The notes below the pieces were generated by a model. The model did not search any database. It saw nothing but the letters and a program-made list of their open reading frames with translations, and was not told the origin of the DNA. Below are positions 10,623 through 21,854 of a DNA stretch of 64,000 nucleotides, piece by piece; position 1 is the first letter of the stretch; every line of letters begins with the position of its first letter. Origin of the DNA: Blastobasis lacticolella (Eukaryota > Arthropoda > Insecta > Lepidoptera > Blastobasidae). Both the position numbers and the translations under genes were made by a program. Location: NCBI GenBank assembly GCA_905147135.1, contig LR990060.1:3240001-3304000 (forward strand). The letters are read 5' to 3'.

Positions 10623-10885
10623 ATTGAGACGACCTGAGTGGTTCATTGGTCAACTGGTCTGCCACGCAAGAGGTCCCGGGTTCGATTCCCGGCCGGGCAA
10701 AAATTGAAATTATGAATTTTAATTTCTGTTACGGGTCTGGGTATTCTATGTGTAATAAGTATGTATTTAAAAGTATTTAAGTAGGATATCAGTTATCTAG
10801 CACTCATAGTACAAGCTTTGCTTAGTTTGGGGCTAGATGGCGCTGTGTGAATTTGTCCACGAATATTTATTTATTTATTTTATTT
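10623..10885 (+). repeat. SINE-1, full-length tRNA-derived copy
   Basis: The tRNA-like head GACCTGAGTGGTTCATTGG contains an A box (TGGTTCATTGG fits TRGYNNANNGG). The B box GGTTCGATTCC lies at about 10679-10689. The body follows with AATTTTAATTTCTGTTACGG and GGGGCTAGATGGCGCTGTGT, ending in an (ATTT)n tail. This is the clearest plus-strand copy; others are at 11281, 15300, 25055, 31897 and 60225. Confidence 0.8.
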
Positions 10886-11144
10886 AAAGAAAAAAAAGGT
10901 ATTTAGCACGCGCGCGTGAGCTATTTCGTGGACATAGATTGTCCTGGCCGTGCAGTAGTTATAGTTAAGACACCTTTTTATTAAGGAGTTTATATGAAAA
11001 TTCTGTAGCGGCGGTTACATAAGTGACACAAGTAAACGTTCAGTGTATCTAATTACGTAGGCTCGTGTGCCTGGCACTGGTACACAAGGCAGGATATCAA
11101 CCTATCCATAACCAGTATAATGGGAGCTAACATTGATATACGCA

Positions 11145-11660
11145 TCTAGGAGTGTCGGTGGCCAAGTGGTTAAGGTATCCGACTCGTAAGCATAAGGTAC
11201 CGGGTTGGTATCCCACTGCGGCTGTGTGCTAATGGCTTTTTTCTGACTTATGAACTTATATTTAAAAAAAAAAGTAAAAAATATATTCGTGGACAAATTC
11301 ACACAGCGCCATCTAGCCCCAAACTTAACAAAGCTTGTACTATGGGTGCTAGGTAACTGATATACTACTTAAATACATATTTATTATACCCGCAATAGAA
11401 ATTAAAATTCATCATTTCAATTTCATTTCACATTAGTTAAATGCTAACCGAGGTGAGGAAAAACATCGTGATGAAAGCTGAATATTCCGGGGACTGAATG
11501 TGTACCCACGATCCAACCTGGTCAAGTTCCCCGCTAGTAGGGTCACAGAGGGCAGATGGCTGTCGCTCCACTATAATTTTTGATCTGCCAAATCCTGGAT
11601 CATAGTCAAGGCGGACCCCAGGCCCTCGTGCGCGAGAACTTTACAACAACTAACAAGATT
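11145..11660 (+). repeat. SINE-2, interrupted by SINE-1
   Basis: The head has a perfect box A (TGGCCAAGTGG, 11160-11170) and a B-box relic. The body breaks off near 11260 and resumes at about 11436 with GTTAAATGCTAACCGAGGTG, ending at GTGCGCGAGAACT. The gap is filled by SINE-1. Confidence 0.75.
11281..11435 (-). repeat. SINE-1 inserted in SINE-2, head missing
   Basis: Inverted copy running from ATTCGTGGACAAATTCACAC through GCGCCATCTAGCCCCAAAC to TTAAAATTCATCATTTCAAT. The tRNA-like 5-prime head is absent, consistent with 5-prime truncation on insertion. Confidence 0.75.
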
Positions 11661-12495
11661 TTTTTTTATATTGTATTCATATGCGCGTCCATAGAGACGC
11701 TAGCTCAACTTATACTGGTTTTGGACAGTTTAGGTCGATATGCTGTTGACTGTACATAGTTCTGGCTGGCACTTGTCTTATAACTGCGTGCGCATGCGCC
11801 TTATTTGGTCTCTTGACTCACATTTTATGGTATAATTGCTCGACAGCCGTTCTGGTCTCTCCACTGGAATCTTTATGGAGCTCAGTGCATCTTGCCTAGC
11901 GTTGGGTACCTAGCTAAGTTTTATAATTCGAATTGTTAATAGATCAGTCGAATATTTATAGTTCGAACCAAGGTGAGAAATTGTCGCAAAATGGTGAGGT
12001 TTATAATCTATGTCATACGTACGTATCGTCACACCTTTTCCTAGAAGGATGTAGGCGGAGCAACAGCTGAGGCAACAACTCTGTGTTGGGCAAAGTTTAT
12101 TTATTTACGATTAACCGAGAGGATAACTGAACTATTATGATAAAAATCGTTTATTACATCTATCTCACACATGGCACAGTACATTTGGTGGTTACACATA
12201 CATGGCATAATACAGCTTACAAGAAACAATGAGAAAGGGACAATGCTATCGTTACTTCGTTACCTGTGCCATAAGGAGACGTGCAACGGGAACACACTCA
12301 GCATATGCCACGGCTGACGCCATGGCGCTGGTTTTCAGTGAAGCACGGACGTTAGTGATAAAAATAAATCTGCCACTTTTTTGTTTGTAAAAAAATAAAC
12401 GCTTTAAATCGTGTTAAGGTAAATTAGTTGAGCTTTAATGTCACTATCTGGTCCGCGACTTAGGTTTAGATAAGAAATTATTTATATACAGTCCA
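11661..12495. other. Intergenic DNA
   Basis: No gene recognised. 12300-12360 shares CTGGTTTTCAGTGAAGCACGG with the reverse complement of 63295-63350, a LINE 3-prime UTR scrap. Confidence 0.4.
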
Positions 12496-12503
12496 AATCT
12501 GGG

Positions 12504-13423
12504 CAGTGGCGTTACTGTCATACAAGCCCAAAAGCCGGGCTTGCCTTATAAAAATAATTATCGATAAAAAATCAAAGATAATGCTAGCGCGAACTATTTA
12601 AAGTTCGCGCTCCTAATGCTTTTCAAACTGCCGCGCCGCACAGCAGCGCCATCGTGCGCCTAGGTTACGAAACACGCTCCGAACGCACACGCAAGTTGAG
12701 AAAATTGAGACTCGGTCAGTCATCTCACTCGCACGCGCTGGCTTGTAAGCGGGCTTTGATTCCGGCCGGTATGTCTCTTTCTTACATATGAAAACTGTCC
12801 TATAATGAGATATAACTATACGTTTGTTTATATAGTCAATTGTACGAGACTTTAAGCCCTGCATGCGTATGAAGTTGTACACGGATCTTTGAAAATGGCA
12901 ACTTCGCGCATGCGCAGTAGGTACGTTTGTTGAATGCTGTAATACGTACCAACTTCACTATTGTTTTGTTTGAGCCGTTTGGGGGGATAAGTCATTTGTT
13001 TTTTGTTGTGTTTGTGTTGTGTTTTGTAGTAAAAGTGATTTAATTCGATTGATCAACAATAGACGAAGTAAAGTCCCTTGTGATGGTTTAAAATGTGCAC
13101 AAGTTTTGATTTGCATGGAAAAGGTAAAGTTTTTAATCATTTCTCAGAAAATAACAAATTATTTCCTTATATGTATTCCTATTATACCTATTTCTCAGAT
13201 TAGTAAATCGCTTATAAGACAATTTCATACATCGGTGTACCAAACTCATTGAATTGTTGGTTGTCTCTCTCACAAGTTATATTGCTGGTATAAAACTGAA
13301 GAGTGATAAGTGAGGATTGATCAGTAATGTGGCAAGGGGATGGATTTATTTTTAATAACCGTAAAAACTACACAAACTTCATCTCTCGGCTTGCCTTACT
13401 CTGAACCCCTAGGCACGCCACTG
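12504..13423. mobile_element. Non-autonomous hAT transposon, 920 bp, with 8-bp TSD
   Basis: Bounded by CAGTGGCGTTACTG at the left and CACGCCACTG at the right (terminal inverted repeats CAGTGGCGT / ACGCCACTG after one mismatch). It is flanked by identical 8-bp duplications AATCTGGG at 12496-12503 and 13424-13431. Inside is a GC-rich segment (12600-12760) and one exon-like plus-strand frame (about 13019-13125) ending in AAAAG|GTAAAG. No hAT transposase domain is recognisable. Confidence 0.85.
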
Positions 13424-13431
13424 AATCTGGG

Positions 13432-14514
13432 CAGATACACATTATTCCACATGCTGCGGTCCTGACAAACTTCTATCGCTTCTTCCATACCAATTCCATA
13501 ACATCCAAAGCCAAAGCCTTGTTTAGGTTTCTTTTGACTTTCTTCTTCCTCCTGCCCTTGTCCCAGATTAGCTGGGTTCGGGCGTCCTTGTGCCTTGCGC
13601 CAGGCAGGACCCTCTATGCCAGGTGTCAGGTTTTAGGTTTATTTCGATTGTACAGGATATTAAAAAAGTTAGAGCCAAATTTTAGGAAGATCTAGAGTAC
13701 AGCGTAGTAGCTTTAAGGGAGAAATATAAAAAGTATTTTTACGTCTACAAAATATACGCCAACAAAACATACGCCTTAGACAGAATCATCCTCTGGCTAC
13801 GATGCCTAAAGTAGCATTTACAACGTCTTATCATCACTCAAACATACCCTTACAGATACTCATACACATCACAGCCAACAAAGACCCCATTCAGGCGGTC
13901 GTCCACACCGCGCCGTTGGAACGAGCTCAATTGACATGTATTTAGTCTGTCCTCGACTAATCGATATGCTATTGATAGGTTGATCACCCAATCAGAGGTT
14001 GTAGTGCTCAATGGGGATTTAATGGCTTTCGATAGTGCGGTGACGTTTATAAAGCTGTGCAGACGAGCGGCTTTATACGTTCGATTGTATTAATGACAAG
14101 TCGTCGTGACGCCAAAACATAATTGCAAGTCGTCATTATCGCAACTCTTTACACAAAAGTTAAGCATAAGATTTTTCCGTTTCAGTTCAACATCAATCAT
14201 ATGCTTAAGGTTCTTTATTCTATATTTATTCTTTATTGTACACAAACATGAGTTTTCTACCAGCAAACCTTGGAGTCATAGGAACAGGTTTAACTTAAAT
14301 GCAGGTACTTAAAGTGTACTTGTACGGTTCGTGTGACGAATTGCGAGCTGTGAAAATGACCAGTTCCGATAGTGACGCCTTTCTACTAATACTTACGATC
14401 GTTCGGTGTCCGACAAATTAGATACTAGCAGCAAACGAACAACTTCAACTTCTTGAAGAACTCATATGTAGTCGCTTGGAAAACTCACTTCATCCTTATG
14501 TCATGAATCTTTCA
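13432..14514. other. Intergenic, repeat fragments
   Basis: 13960-14060 shares ATAGGTTGATC and TTTCGATAGTGCGGTGACG with 15560-15640. 14190-14290 is the reverse complement of a LINE 3-prime end also at 58030-58160 (TGCTGGTAGAAAACxCC...TGTGTACAATAAAGAATAAA). No gene seen. Confidence 0.45.
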
Positions 14515-14695
14515 GCAATCCGCACGAGCCGCTTTCGGTCAACCCTTCTAATGCGTACGGCTAAGGAATGAAACGCGTGGCCTGCGAGTGTGTTCCGTTA
14601 TCGTTATAATCTTCAAGATTATTTTGAATAGGCTGTTCCTGGACAGGCATGCTCCATCTTTGACCACATTGTCATTTACGACCTGGTGAAATGCC
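14515..14695 (+). pseudogene. LINE ORF2 C-terminal remnant
   Basis: A decayed end of a reverse-transcriptase ORF. IRTSRFRSTLLMRTAKE is followed by a stop where the relative at 26890-27240 has W, then WPASVFRYRYNLQDYF. Frame disruptions show it is dead. Confidence 0.6.
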
Positions 14696-15074
14696 GGTTA
14701 AATGGCTGACTGGGCCAATAAAAATAAGAAAACCTCAGCAGGGACTTCATCAGGGAGCTCATTCCTCAGTGCCTGGAAGAAAGTTGCTCTGAAACCGCAC
14801 ACTATGGGACCATTTTGTATCACTCTTCTCTCTGTCGTCGGCCAGCGATGCGATGATAGTCCGTGACCGTGTGTTATGTCGAGACAATTTCTCAAAACAA
14901 AGTGCTCTGTATACCTATTAGAAACGTCTGATGACTTTTTTTAACCAACCTACCAAGTAACCAACCAAGAGTAGCCAGGACATTGCGGGGTATCCTGGTC
15001 GACTTGAAGCCGCCCGTCTGGGTCCTTACAGAGTACTGCAACTAAATAATACTATTTTATGTACCCTGGACTCA

Positions 15075-15235
15075 GGTGGGGATTTATAGAACCGTGGCTT
15101 TGCAGTGCAGATGCATTTACCTTTTTGCTGCCAGAGCAACGTCCCGGGTTTTTAGAAGTGAGCATCGGCGTTGCTAATGTCTATCGGCAGCGGTGACCAC
15201 TTTCCGTCACGTGACCTGTTTGCCTATCGTTTGAA
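15075..15235 (+). repeat. Repeat-4 fragment
   Basis: Diverged piece with GAACCGTGGCTTTGCAGTG, TTTTGCTGCCAGAGCAACG and CTATCGGCAGCGGTGACCAC. It lacks the upstream half. Confidence 0.6.
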
Positions 15236-15299
15236 TGCCAGAGAAAAACTGCCTGTAAAACGCGAGCATGCTAAGTCTAGAAGTGAACTAAATAAAATA

Positions 15300-15546
15300 A
15301 ATAAATATCCGTGGACAAATTCACACAGCGCCATCTAGCCCCAAACTAAGCAAAGCTTGTACTATGGGTGCTCGATAACTGATATACTACTTAAATACTT
15401 TTAAATACATACTTGTTATACATAGAACACCCAGACCCGTAACAGAAATTAAAATTCATTATTTCAATTTCTGCCCGGCCGGGAATCGAACCCGGGACCT
15501 CTTGCGTGGCAAACCGGCATGTTGACCATTGAACCACTCAGGTCGT
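15300..15546 (-). repeat. SINE-1, nearly complete copy
   Basis: Inverted copy. On the minus strand it begins GACGACCTGAGTGGTTCAAT and keeps the B box GGTTCGATTCCCGG. It ends in AATTTGTCCACGGATATTTA with an (ATTT)n tail at 15290-15306. One of the best-preserved copies. Confidence 0.8.
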
Positions 15547-15959
15547 CAACTGTTCGGCATTAATAGGTTGATCGCCCGAACGCCGAGTCCTCTTAGCAGA
15601 GATTTAATGCGTTTTTCGATAGTGCGGTGACGGTTAATAGCTGTCCGTATGTAGTATAGGCGATGAAAGGGCTATGGGTGGCCTATTGTAAACCTTATTC
15701 CACAGGCGTTTACTATCATAAAGGCTTAATGAACGATCAAATTCCTATAATAATATTAGGTACTACTATTTACTAAAGTAGATATGAAAATAGCAGTGGG
15801 GGAGTAAATGGTGTGGTTTTGTGTACAAAAGTATATGAAAAAGCCAGTGGCGGGAGTGAGTGGTGTGGTGAATAAAAGTGATTCAAGCATATAATTAAAT
15901 CCATAAACCTGAATGCACTTTTATTGTTATTTAAATTAGGGAGATGAAGGTGCGTGGCA

Positions 15960-16180
15960 AAAAACCGGTGTAGGTCTAGTGGCAGCGTGCTCGCGAAACT
16001 GATAACCAAGGCATTCGCAGAGTTCGGGAACTGGACGGGTGACCGTTTCGTTCTTTGAGACTAGTGAACCAACACCGTTGGCTTGGCGAGGTTAGCGAAG
16101 GTCTTCTACTGGGGACCCGGAAACTGGTTAAACAGTCTTGGTAGCCAATTAGTATATTATTATTATTATTATTGATGAAT
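15960..16180 (+). repeat. Repeat-5 (possible 5S- or tRNA-derived SINE)
   Basis: Core GAACTGGACGGGTGACCGTT resembles box C of 5S rRNA genes. It is followed by TTGGCTTGGCGAGGTTAGCG and a (ATT)n tail at 16151-16173. Related copies: 16260-16400, 32540-32605, 41690-41900 and 42190-42420. Confidence 0.45.
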
Positions 16181-16259
16181 GAACATGAATGTGATGAAGT
16201 CGCGGACGTAGTTTTCTCAACTTCGCCTATAGTAAAGTTTACTGAACTCTAATGTATTT

Positions 16260-16400
16260 TCAACACCGCAATGAGCTCGTTGCTTGTTAGGTGTGCCTTC
16301 TAATACCGTTTGAGAGATTAACCAAAGTCTTCCGCTGGGGACCTGGAGACCGCTGGTTGAACAGTCTCGGGAGCCAATTGGCACGTACGGTATAATATTA
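16260..16400 (+). repeat. Repeat-5 fragment
   Basis: Contains CAACGAGCTCGTTGCTTGTTAG, a GGGGACCTGGAGACCGCTGG block and an AATATTATTTATAATTA end matching 15960-16180 and 42290-42420. Confidence 0.4.
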
Positions 16401-16554
16401 TTTATAATTAATGAACAATGGGGAGTGTTCTGAGGAACTATTTGATCTGGCACAGCACAATTCCGAAATTGTACCACCGGCCGCGGGCTAGGTATTCATC
16501 CTCATTACGTGGACTTCGAAGTTCGACTACGAAGATTCGAATGAATGTTTCTGT

Positions 16555-16770
16555 CTCGTACGATTCGGATGTGGAATGAGCTCCCAGCCACAGAGTTTCC
16601 TTTGGCCTATGACATGGGATCGTTCAAGAGGTATATTAGAGGTCTCCTCAGAGGCGGCCAACGCATTGGTAGCGCTCATGGTGTTGCTGATGTCCATAGG
16701 CGGCGGTGACCACTTTCTATCAGGTGGCTTGCTTGCTTGTCTGCCGCAAAACATAAAAATAAAATTAAGA
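16555..16770 (+). pseudogene. CR1/Jockey-like LINE 3-prime end
   Basis: Encodes the C-terminal motif RTIRMWNELPATEFPLAYDM, then FKRYIRGLL, and runs into a 3-prime UTR (TGATGTCCATAGGCGGCGGT, TCAGGTGGCTTGC) and an AT-rich tail. The UTR end is clearly related to the end of Repeat-4. 5-prime truncated. Confidence 0.6.
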
Positions 16771-16824
16771 TGACTATGGCGAAGCCGCGGACGTAGTTTT
16801 CTTAACCTCGCCTGTGGTAAAGTT

Positions 16825-17185
16825 TTTTTTTTTTTTTTTTATGTCATACGGTAGGCAAACAGGCAAGCGGGCCACCTGATAGAAAGTGGTCACCACTGCC
16901 TATAGACATTAGCAACACCAAGAGTATCGCTAATGCGTTGCCCACCTCTATAACACGTTGCTCTGGCAGCAAAAAGCAAATGCCACTCCACTGCCAAAGC
17001 CACGGTTCCCCAAATCCCCACCCCATGGAGCACTGGAAACCTTACTCACCGGCAGAAACACAATACTATTTAAAAGAGCATTATTTAGCTGCGATATTCT
17101 GTAAGGTGGAGGTACTTCCCCAGTCGGGCGGCTCCAATTCGAACGAGATACCCCGCTATGCCCTACCTCTCTTAATTTACTTTTT
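16825..17185 (-). repeat. Repeat-4, full-length copy
   Basis: Extends from the 5-prime block (GCATAGCGGGGTATCTCGTT read on minus, CCGCCCGACTGGGGAAG, AATATCGCAGCTAAATAATG) to the poly(A) end (poly(T) 16827-16840). It is about 360 bp, and defines the family's length together with 28060-28400 and 55325-55650. Confidence 0.75.
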
Positions 17186-17569
17186 TAAGTTTACTGAACT
17201 CTGATGTATTTTCGTCGTTAATTTTCATCCAGTTTACAACCGCGTGGCGCGTATGACAAGACGTTGTAATCTCGGCACGCTTGGCTTCGTATCGTAATCC
17301 ATTTTGTAACAGTTTACTTTAACTCCTTCCTACTGAGCTCGGTAGGGTTGGTACTGGCCAAGTTTGTTTTCTTCAAAGATTAACTTTTTTTTTAAATTTT
17401 TTGTTATTATTGGACTAGTCAGACATTTGACCGCCACCTCACCTGGTGCCTTACTTAGTTGCCAGTTTGAACATATTTTTATTTGTTTGAAATGCAGCGG
17501 AGTCTTTAATATCCGTGGTACGCTTAAGATGCGATATATGGTCATAAAATCATCAATTTGGCGTTAATG

Positions 17570-17890
17570 TCCTGGTTGTGCTCTCGCGAACAACGGCCCG
17601 GGGACCGCCTTGACCTTGATCCACGATTTTCAGATCAGGTAATTACAGTAGAACGACTGCCATCTAACCTCCATGACCCTGTTTACAGGGAACCTGACCA
17701 GATTGGATCATGGTTACACATTCAGTTGCCTGAATGAGCAGGTTTCCTCACGATGTTTTCCCGCACCATAGCATCGGTTAGTGTTCCACTAATGTACCTA
17801 CATAACTCAGAAAAGTCATTGGTACATGGCGGCACTGGAAATCGAACTCGGTACCTCTCGCTTACCATTCGGCCACCGACGCTCCTCTGT
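17570..17890 (-). repeat. SINE-2, nearly complete copy
   Basis: Runs from TAATGTCCTGGTTGTGCTCT to CATTCGGCCACCGACGCTCC. B-box relic GGTACCGAGTTCGATTTCC lies on the minus strand. Body motifs all present. Confidence 0.75.
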
Positions 17891-18420
17891 GGACCAGTAT
17901 TGGTTTGTTATAAATAAATATAAAGTACATAATGTGCACTATATTTAAAAACCACAGCCTGGATTTGTCTCTATTTTATTTAAGTTACTGTATAAGACTG
18001 TAGTATGTGAATTTGTGCGAAAGGAAATAAATAAATATGTACCCGCGGCAGCCCTACCGCGCGTCAACAGACGCTTTCCTTCCCGCCATTATTTTTAACC
18101 AGCGGCGCGCGCGCAGGTGAATGGACAAATTTGTTTACAGTTTATTGAGTTGCTTTCGCCGCCCGCTTTAGGGGGCGGCCGAAATCGTTGCTGGGTTTTC
18201 GTACAGACAGCTGCACAATAAACGAATTCCCAGCGATCCACGTATTTATCGATCGCTACTGATCCGAACTTCAAGCTGCCGTTACGAAAGGTTGAGGTTT
18301 GGGTAAGAAAAATATAATTATTTTGCCAGGTTTTGTGGATCTCCTAAACGCCTATCGCTACATTTTTACTACATATAATTTTTTTTGTACTCAAATATAT
18401 AGGATAACCTACGGCGCCTT
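17891..18420. other. GC-rich island in intergenic DNA
   Basis: 18040-18220 is strikingly GC-rich for this locus (CCAGCGGCGCGCGCGCAGG, GCCGCCCGCTTTAGGGGGCGGCC). It could be a 5-prime UTR or promoter of an unrecognised plus-strand gene, or part of a transposon. I see no supporting exon next to it. Confidence 0.3.
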
Positions 18421-18560
18421 CACAGTTTATCTGGTTTTCACACTGTTCCTGCATAGAAACTACTTTTTTCCTCTAAATACGGAGCCATGTACTTACTGCT
18501 CTGATTCGCATCCCTGCCCCATAATTCGGTGCCAACACGGCTTTGATGAAGAGCTCGTGA
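18421..18560. repeat. Direct repeat flanking the mariner relic, copy 1
   Basis: Shares CTGATTCGCATCCCTGCCCC and ATAATTCGGTGCCA-CACGGC with 19345-19470. The two copies flank a mariner fragment and a MITE. Confidence 0.55.
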
Positions 18561-18636
18561 AGATTTTTTAAACCATGCAACGAATTTTATTGCGGTTTTC
18601 AACGTTAGATAGTGTGATTGCAGAGGCTGGTTTATA

Positions 18637-19025
18637 CGAGGGTGAATCAAAAAGTTCTTAGAATCGCTATAAAAATACAAGACAACTTGAACAAAATTAT
18701 TTTATTTTTGAACGTAATCTCCTTCTAATTCAATACATTTAGAATACCGCTTTTCTAACTTTCTTATTCCTTCCTCAAAAAAATCATTTTCTTGGCTCTC
18801 AAAAAATTCGTCGACGGCAGCCATAACTGCGTCATCGTCCTCAAACTTTGTGCCACGGATATATTCCTTTAATTTGGGGAATAGGTGAACATCATTAGGG
18901 CCAAGTCCAGAGTATATGGTGGGTGCTCAAGAATTTCAAAGCCAGCATTCCGGATTGGCTTCAGCGCAACTTCCGGCCGATGTGCAGGAGCGTTACCGTG
19001 AAGAAACAACACACCCAATGCCAGT
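18637..19025 (-). pseudogene. Mariner-family transposase fragment
   Basis: On the minus strand 19015-18702 encodes the C-terminal third of a mariner transposase: VLFLHGNAPAH, then LEHPPYT, then after a frameshift PNDVHLFPKLKEYIRGTKFE, KRYSKCIELEGDYVQK and stop. The catalytic Asp of the usual HDNAPAH motif is Gly. A single-base loss near 18900 breaks the frame. The right end CGAGGGTGAATCAAAAAGTT at 18637, next to TA, fits a mariner inverted repeat. The N-terminal two thirds are missing. Confidence 0.85.
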
Positions 19026-19099
19026 AGCTAGGTTTATCTACAAAAGCGTGGTGATGCGACGTTAGACCAGAATGTAATGCTATGTAGCAGCCAGTCATA

Positions 19100-19336
19100 A
19101 ACTAGTAACAGCTGTTCCGATTTGGCTGGAGCCGACCAACCGCACTTTTAACTTCCGCAGTGTAACATTAAGTCGCTTTTGGGTGCTGGGGACGTGGTCG
19201 GACGTCCGATCAAAGTCGACTTGCCCGCGCATCCGAAGTAATCTAAAAGCGACATTTTTGTACTAAGTAAGCATTAGTATCGACTGCAACTGACGGTTGG
19301 TCGGCTCCAGCCAAATTGGAGCGTCTGCTACTAGTT
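19100..19336. mobile_element. MITE with about 45-bp terminal inverted repeats
   Basis: Left AACTAGTAACAGCTGTTCCG continuing TTTGGCTGGAGCCGACCAACC is mirrored by GGTTGGTCGGCTCCAGCCAA ... CTACTAGTT on the right. There is no coding potential. A second, partial copy lies at 36270-36425. The target duplication is unclear. Confidence 0.7.
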
Positions 19337-19344
19337 ATAACTCT

Positions 19345-19470
19345 GTTTTTCACACTATCCCTGCTTAGAAACAACTTTCTTACTCGCAACAGCCATGCAG
19401 CGCTCTGATTCGCATCCCTGCCCCATAATTCGGTGCCAGCACGGCTTTGATGTAGAACCCGTGATTACGT
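19345..19470. repeat. Direct repeat flanking the mariner relic, copy 2
   Basis: Diverged copy of 18421-18560 (TTCACACTATCCCTGC, GCTCTGATTCGCATCCCTGC, GCACGGCTTTGATG). Origin unknown. Confidence 0.55.
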
Positions 19471-21384
19471 TGCGCAACCGATGTTTGTGCCGCGTCGCAA
19501 ACATGCGGTTTCTTTCAGATTTAACATGCTGAGGTGACAGGTTTTATGGTGCTTTGGTAGTCGTGTTTGTATATTATTTTATGACGGGGAGTTTTAAATT
19601 GGATCGCGCTTCGTTCGCAGTTTTGAACGGTTGATCTCGCGAACTGTGAGTCCCTTATGTATTTCAAACGTTACTTACTTATTTACTATGATGACGCAGT
19701 GACTCAAAATGAGTATCTGCCTCCGACACTAAGAAGCTCCATTCCACTCTGTCTTGTGCCACCTCATGCTAACAGTCAGCCCGGTGTTGCGACAGATTTA
19801 AACGTTAGTATCTTGCATTATAAGTTTTCCGCCTTCGTGGATATAAGTAGCCTATTAGTATTAGTAAATTTCATCCAAATCCGTTAATCCGTTTCGGCGT
19901 AAAGAGGAAAATTTTTGCGGGATACTATTTAAATATTTTCAAGAACTAATTTTATCTTGCTATTCATTCAAATAAACTCTATCAAACTAAGTAGATAAAA
20001 AATATTCAGTCATCATGCCTTAACCGGACATTAGTCGTTTACTTACAGGTACGCTATACACATTTTAGTACCCTAGAATTTATAAAAAAGAAAAAAAAAA
20101 TATTTTAGAATTTACAATTCCATATTGATTCCATTACAATAAATCATTTAATCATTTAATGAAATATGGCGGACCATAAGAACGAAGTCTTCTGCCTATT
20201 GTTCTCTACCATCATCTGACCCCTTGTCCACTCTAAGTGAATCATGTAGAAATGATTATGAGGACTTAGCAGTAAGCTCCCTTGATGTTCCCTAGGTTTA
20301 CTGCCGAGGCATCCGCCTGCAAGGCGAAGGAACTCGCTTACTCGTTCTCCATTTTCCTTTCATTTATTTATTAATTTATTTTTAGGGGTTACATTTACAC
20401 TAGACGCATTTTGGTTCTTACCAACATGCTCCAATTAGAGTGGACAAGGGCTGACCCCTAATTGGAGCATGTAGAATTGATTAAGAGGACTTAGCAGTAA
20501 GCCCCCTTGAGCAGTAAGTTCCCTAGGTTTAGGCTTGGTTCTTCCGACTGGATGTGAAGCCGAAGCGAACTGTTGACCCTTTGTTGGTGTCCACGCACAG
20601 TGTACTGAAATACGGCTATCATAGACATAGGTGTCCCGTGGTCCATCAGGCAGGATGTTAGCTTGTTTGCCATCTTAGTGGTATAAAAAAACATAGTGCA
20701 CGGAGTAAATGCCGCACAGGCAATTTTAGTTATACCTAAGCCTAAGTAGGTTAGGTTGATGTACTTTGCCCGTTCGTATTGCACTTGCGTATTTCTTTTA
20801 CATTAAATTTAGTGTTTAAACAGTAACCACCGGGTTTGGTTCTTTAACATCCCCAGCATAGTCGTAGGAAGGGGGGGAGCCGGGTGGGCCGTGCCCGCCC
20901 CATAATGGTCTGGTGCCCATCCCAGGATGGGGTGCTCACTGGCTGTACCTTGGACATTGACTCTGCTTCAGCGGCAACCTCAGGGGCCAGGCCCCCCCTT
21001 GAAAATAGCCCTAGATACGCCAATGATCCCCAGCCTAACCCCTAAGCACTGGGAGGGTTCTGTGTACGATTTAATTAAACATAACACCTAAAAGAATAAA
21101 TGCGGTAAAGCAAGAAAGATGAGAGGGGTCTGTCTACTATAAACTCAATAAAATGTCTTACCTGAAGCCAAAGACTCGGCTTCAATGCTGGGGAGACAAA
21201 GCTGAGACCCCAGCAAAAATGGGAACTCAATAAAAAAAAGCCTAAAACTAAACTGTAACACACTACACATAAGATTGAAAATAGAAGGTGTCGTTATTTG
21301 CTGGAATTGGCTTCTGTTTATCTGCAATATGCTCAAACATATCAATTGAGACAGTTTCGCATTAATATAGATGAGTAATATTTG
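19471..21384. other. Intergenic, local duplications
   Basis: GGACTTAGCAGTAAGC followed by CCCTTGA occurs at about 20262 and 20479. A 15-bp perfect inverted repeat (ACATGCTCCAATTAG) spans 20424-20472. 20860-21010 is GC-rich with GGGAGCCGGGTGGGCCGTG, probably repeat. No gene recognised. Confidence 0.4.
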
Positions 21385-21490
21385 AGGGTTCGAAAGAATA
21401 TGGAGCGATTTCCAAGGCACAGTGTTTCCTTCGGATTATGACATAGGATGCGTAAGGTGTATTAGAGGTATAATTAGAAGTAGGCAACCA
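21385..21490 (+). repeat. LINE 3-prime coding remnant
   Basis: Decayed copy of the sequence at 16555 (ATATGGAGCGATTTCCAAGG, TTCCTTCGGATTATGACATA, TATTAGAGGT). Confidence 0.45.
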
Positions 21491-21854
21491 AACAAAAGGC
21501 TAAGAAGGATTAATTTCGTGTTTATAATATTAGTTACGGGATTGACATCACGACAAGACAGCTGATACAAATAATTTTGAGACCAAAAAATAGAAAAAAC
21601 AATACATCTGATACTACTCCATTTCGACTGTGGTCAAGACAATCAGAGAAAGCTAGGATTCGGTTTCTAATGTTTATATTACGTCCGTTACCGTTTTTAC
21701 AAACGGTCGAGCACCAAATGATGCGGAAATACGAGCAATGAAAAGCAACTCGCCATCATGTCATAGTTTACCAAGCTCACCGCGGTGGAGGTCATTGACG
21801 TGTAAACAATCGCCGAGTTTTACATGGGACGACGACGACACGATTTAGAAATAA

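Noticed and set aside
10640..10700. tRNA gene
   Set aside because: A and B boxes are present, but the sequence continues into the SINE-1 body, recurs in many copies and does not form a complete cloverleaf.
15473..15546. tRNA gene on the minus strand
   Set aside because: Head of a SINE-1 copy with the same downstream body as the others.
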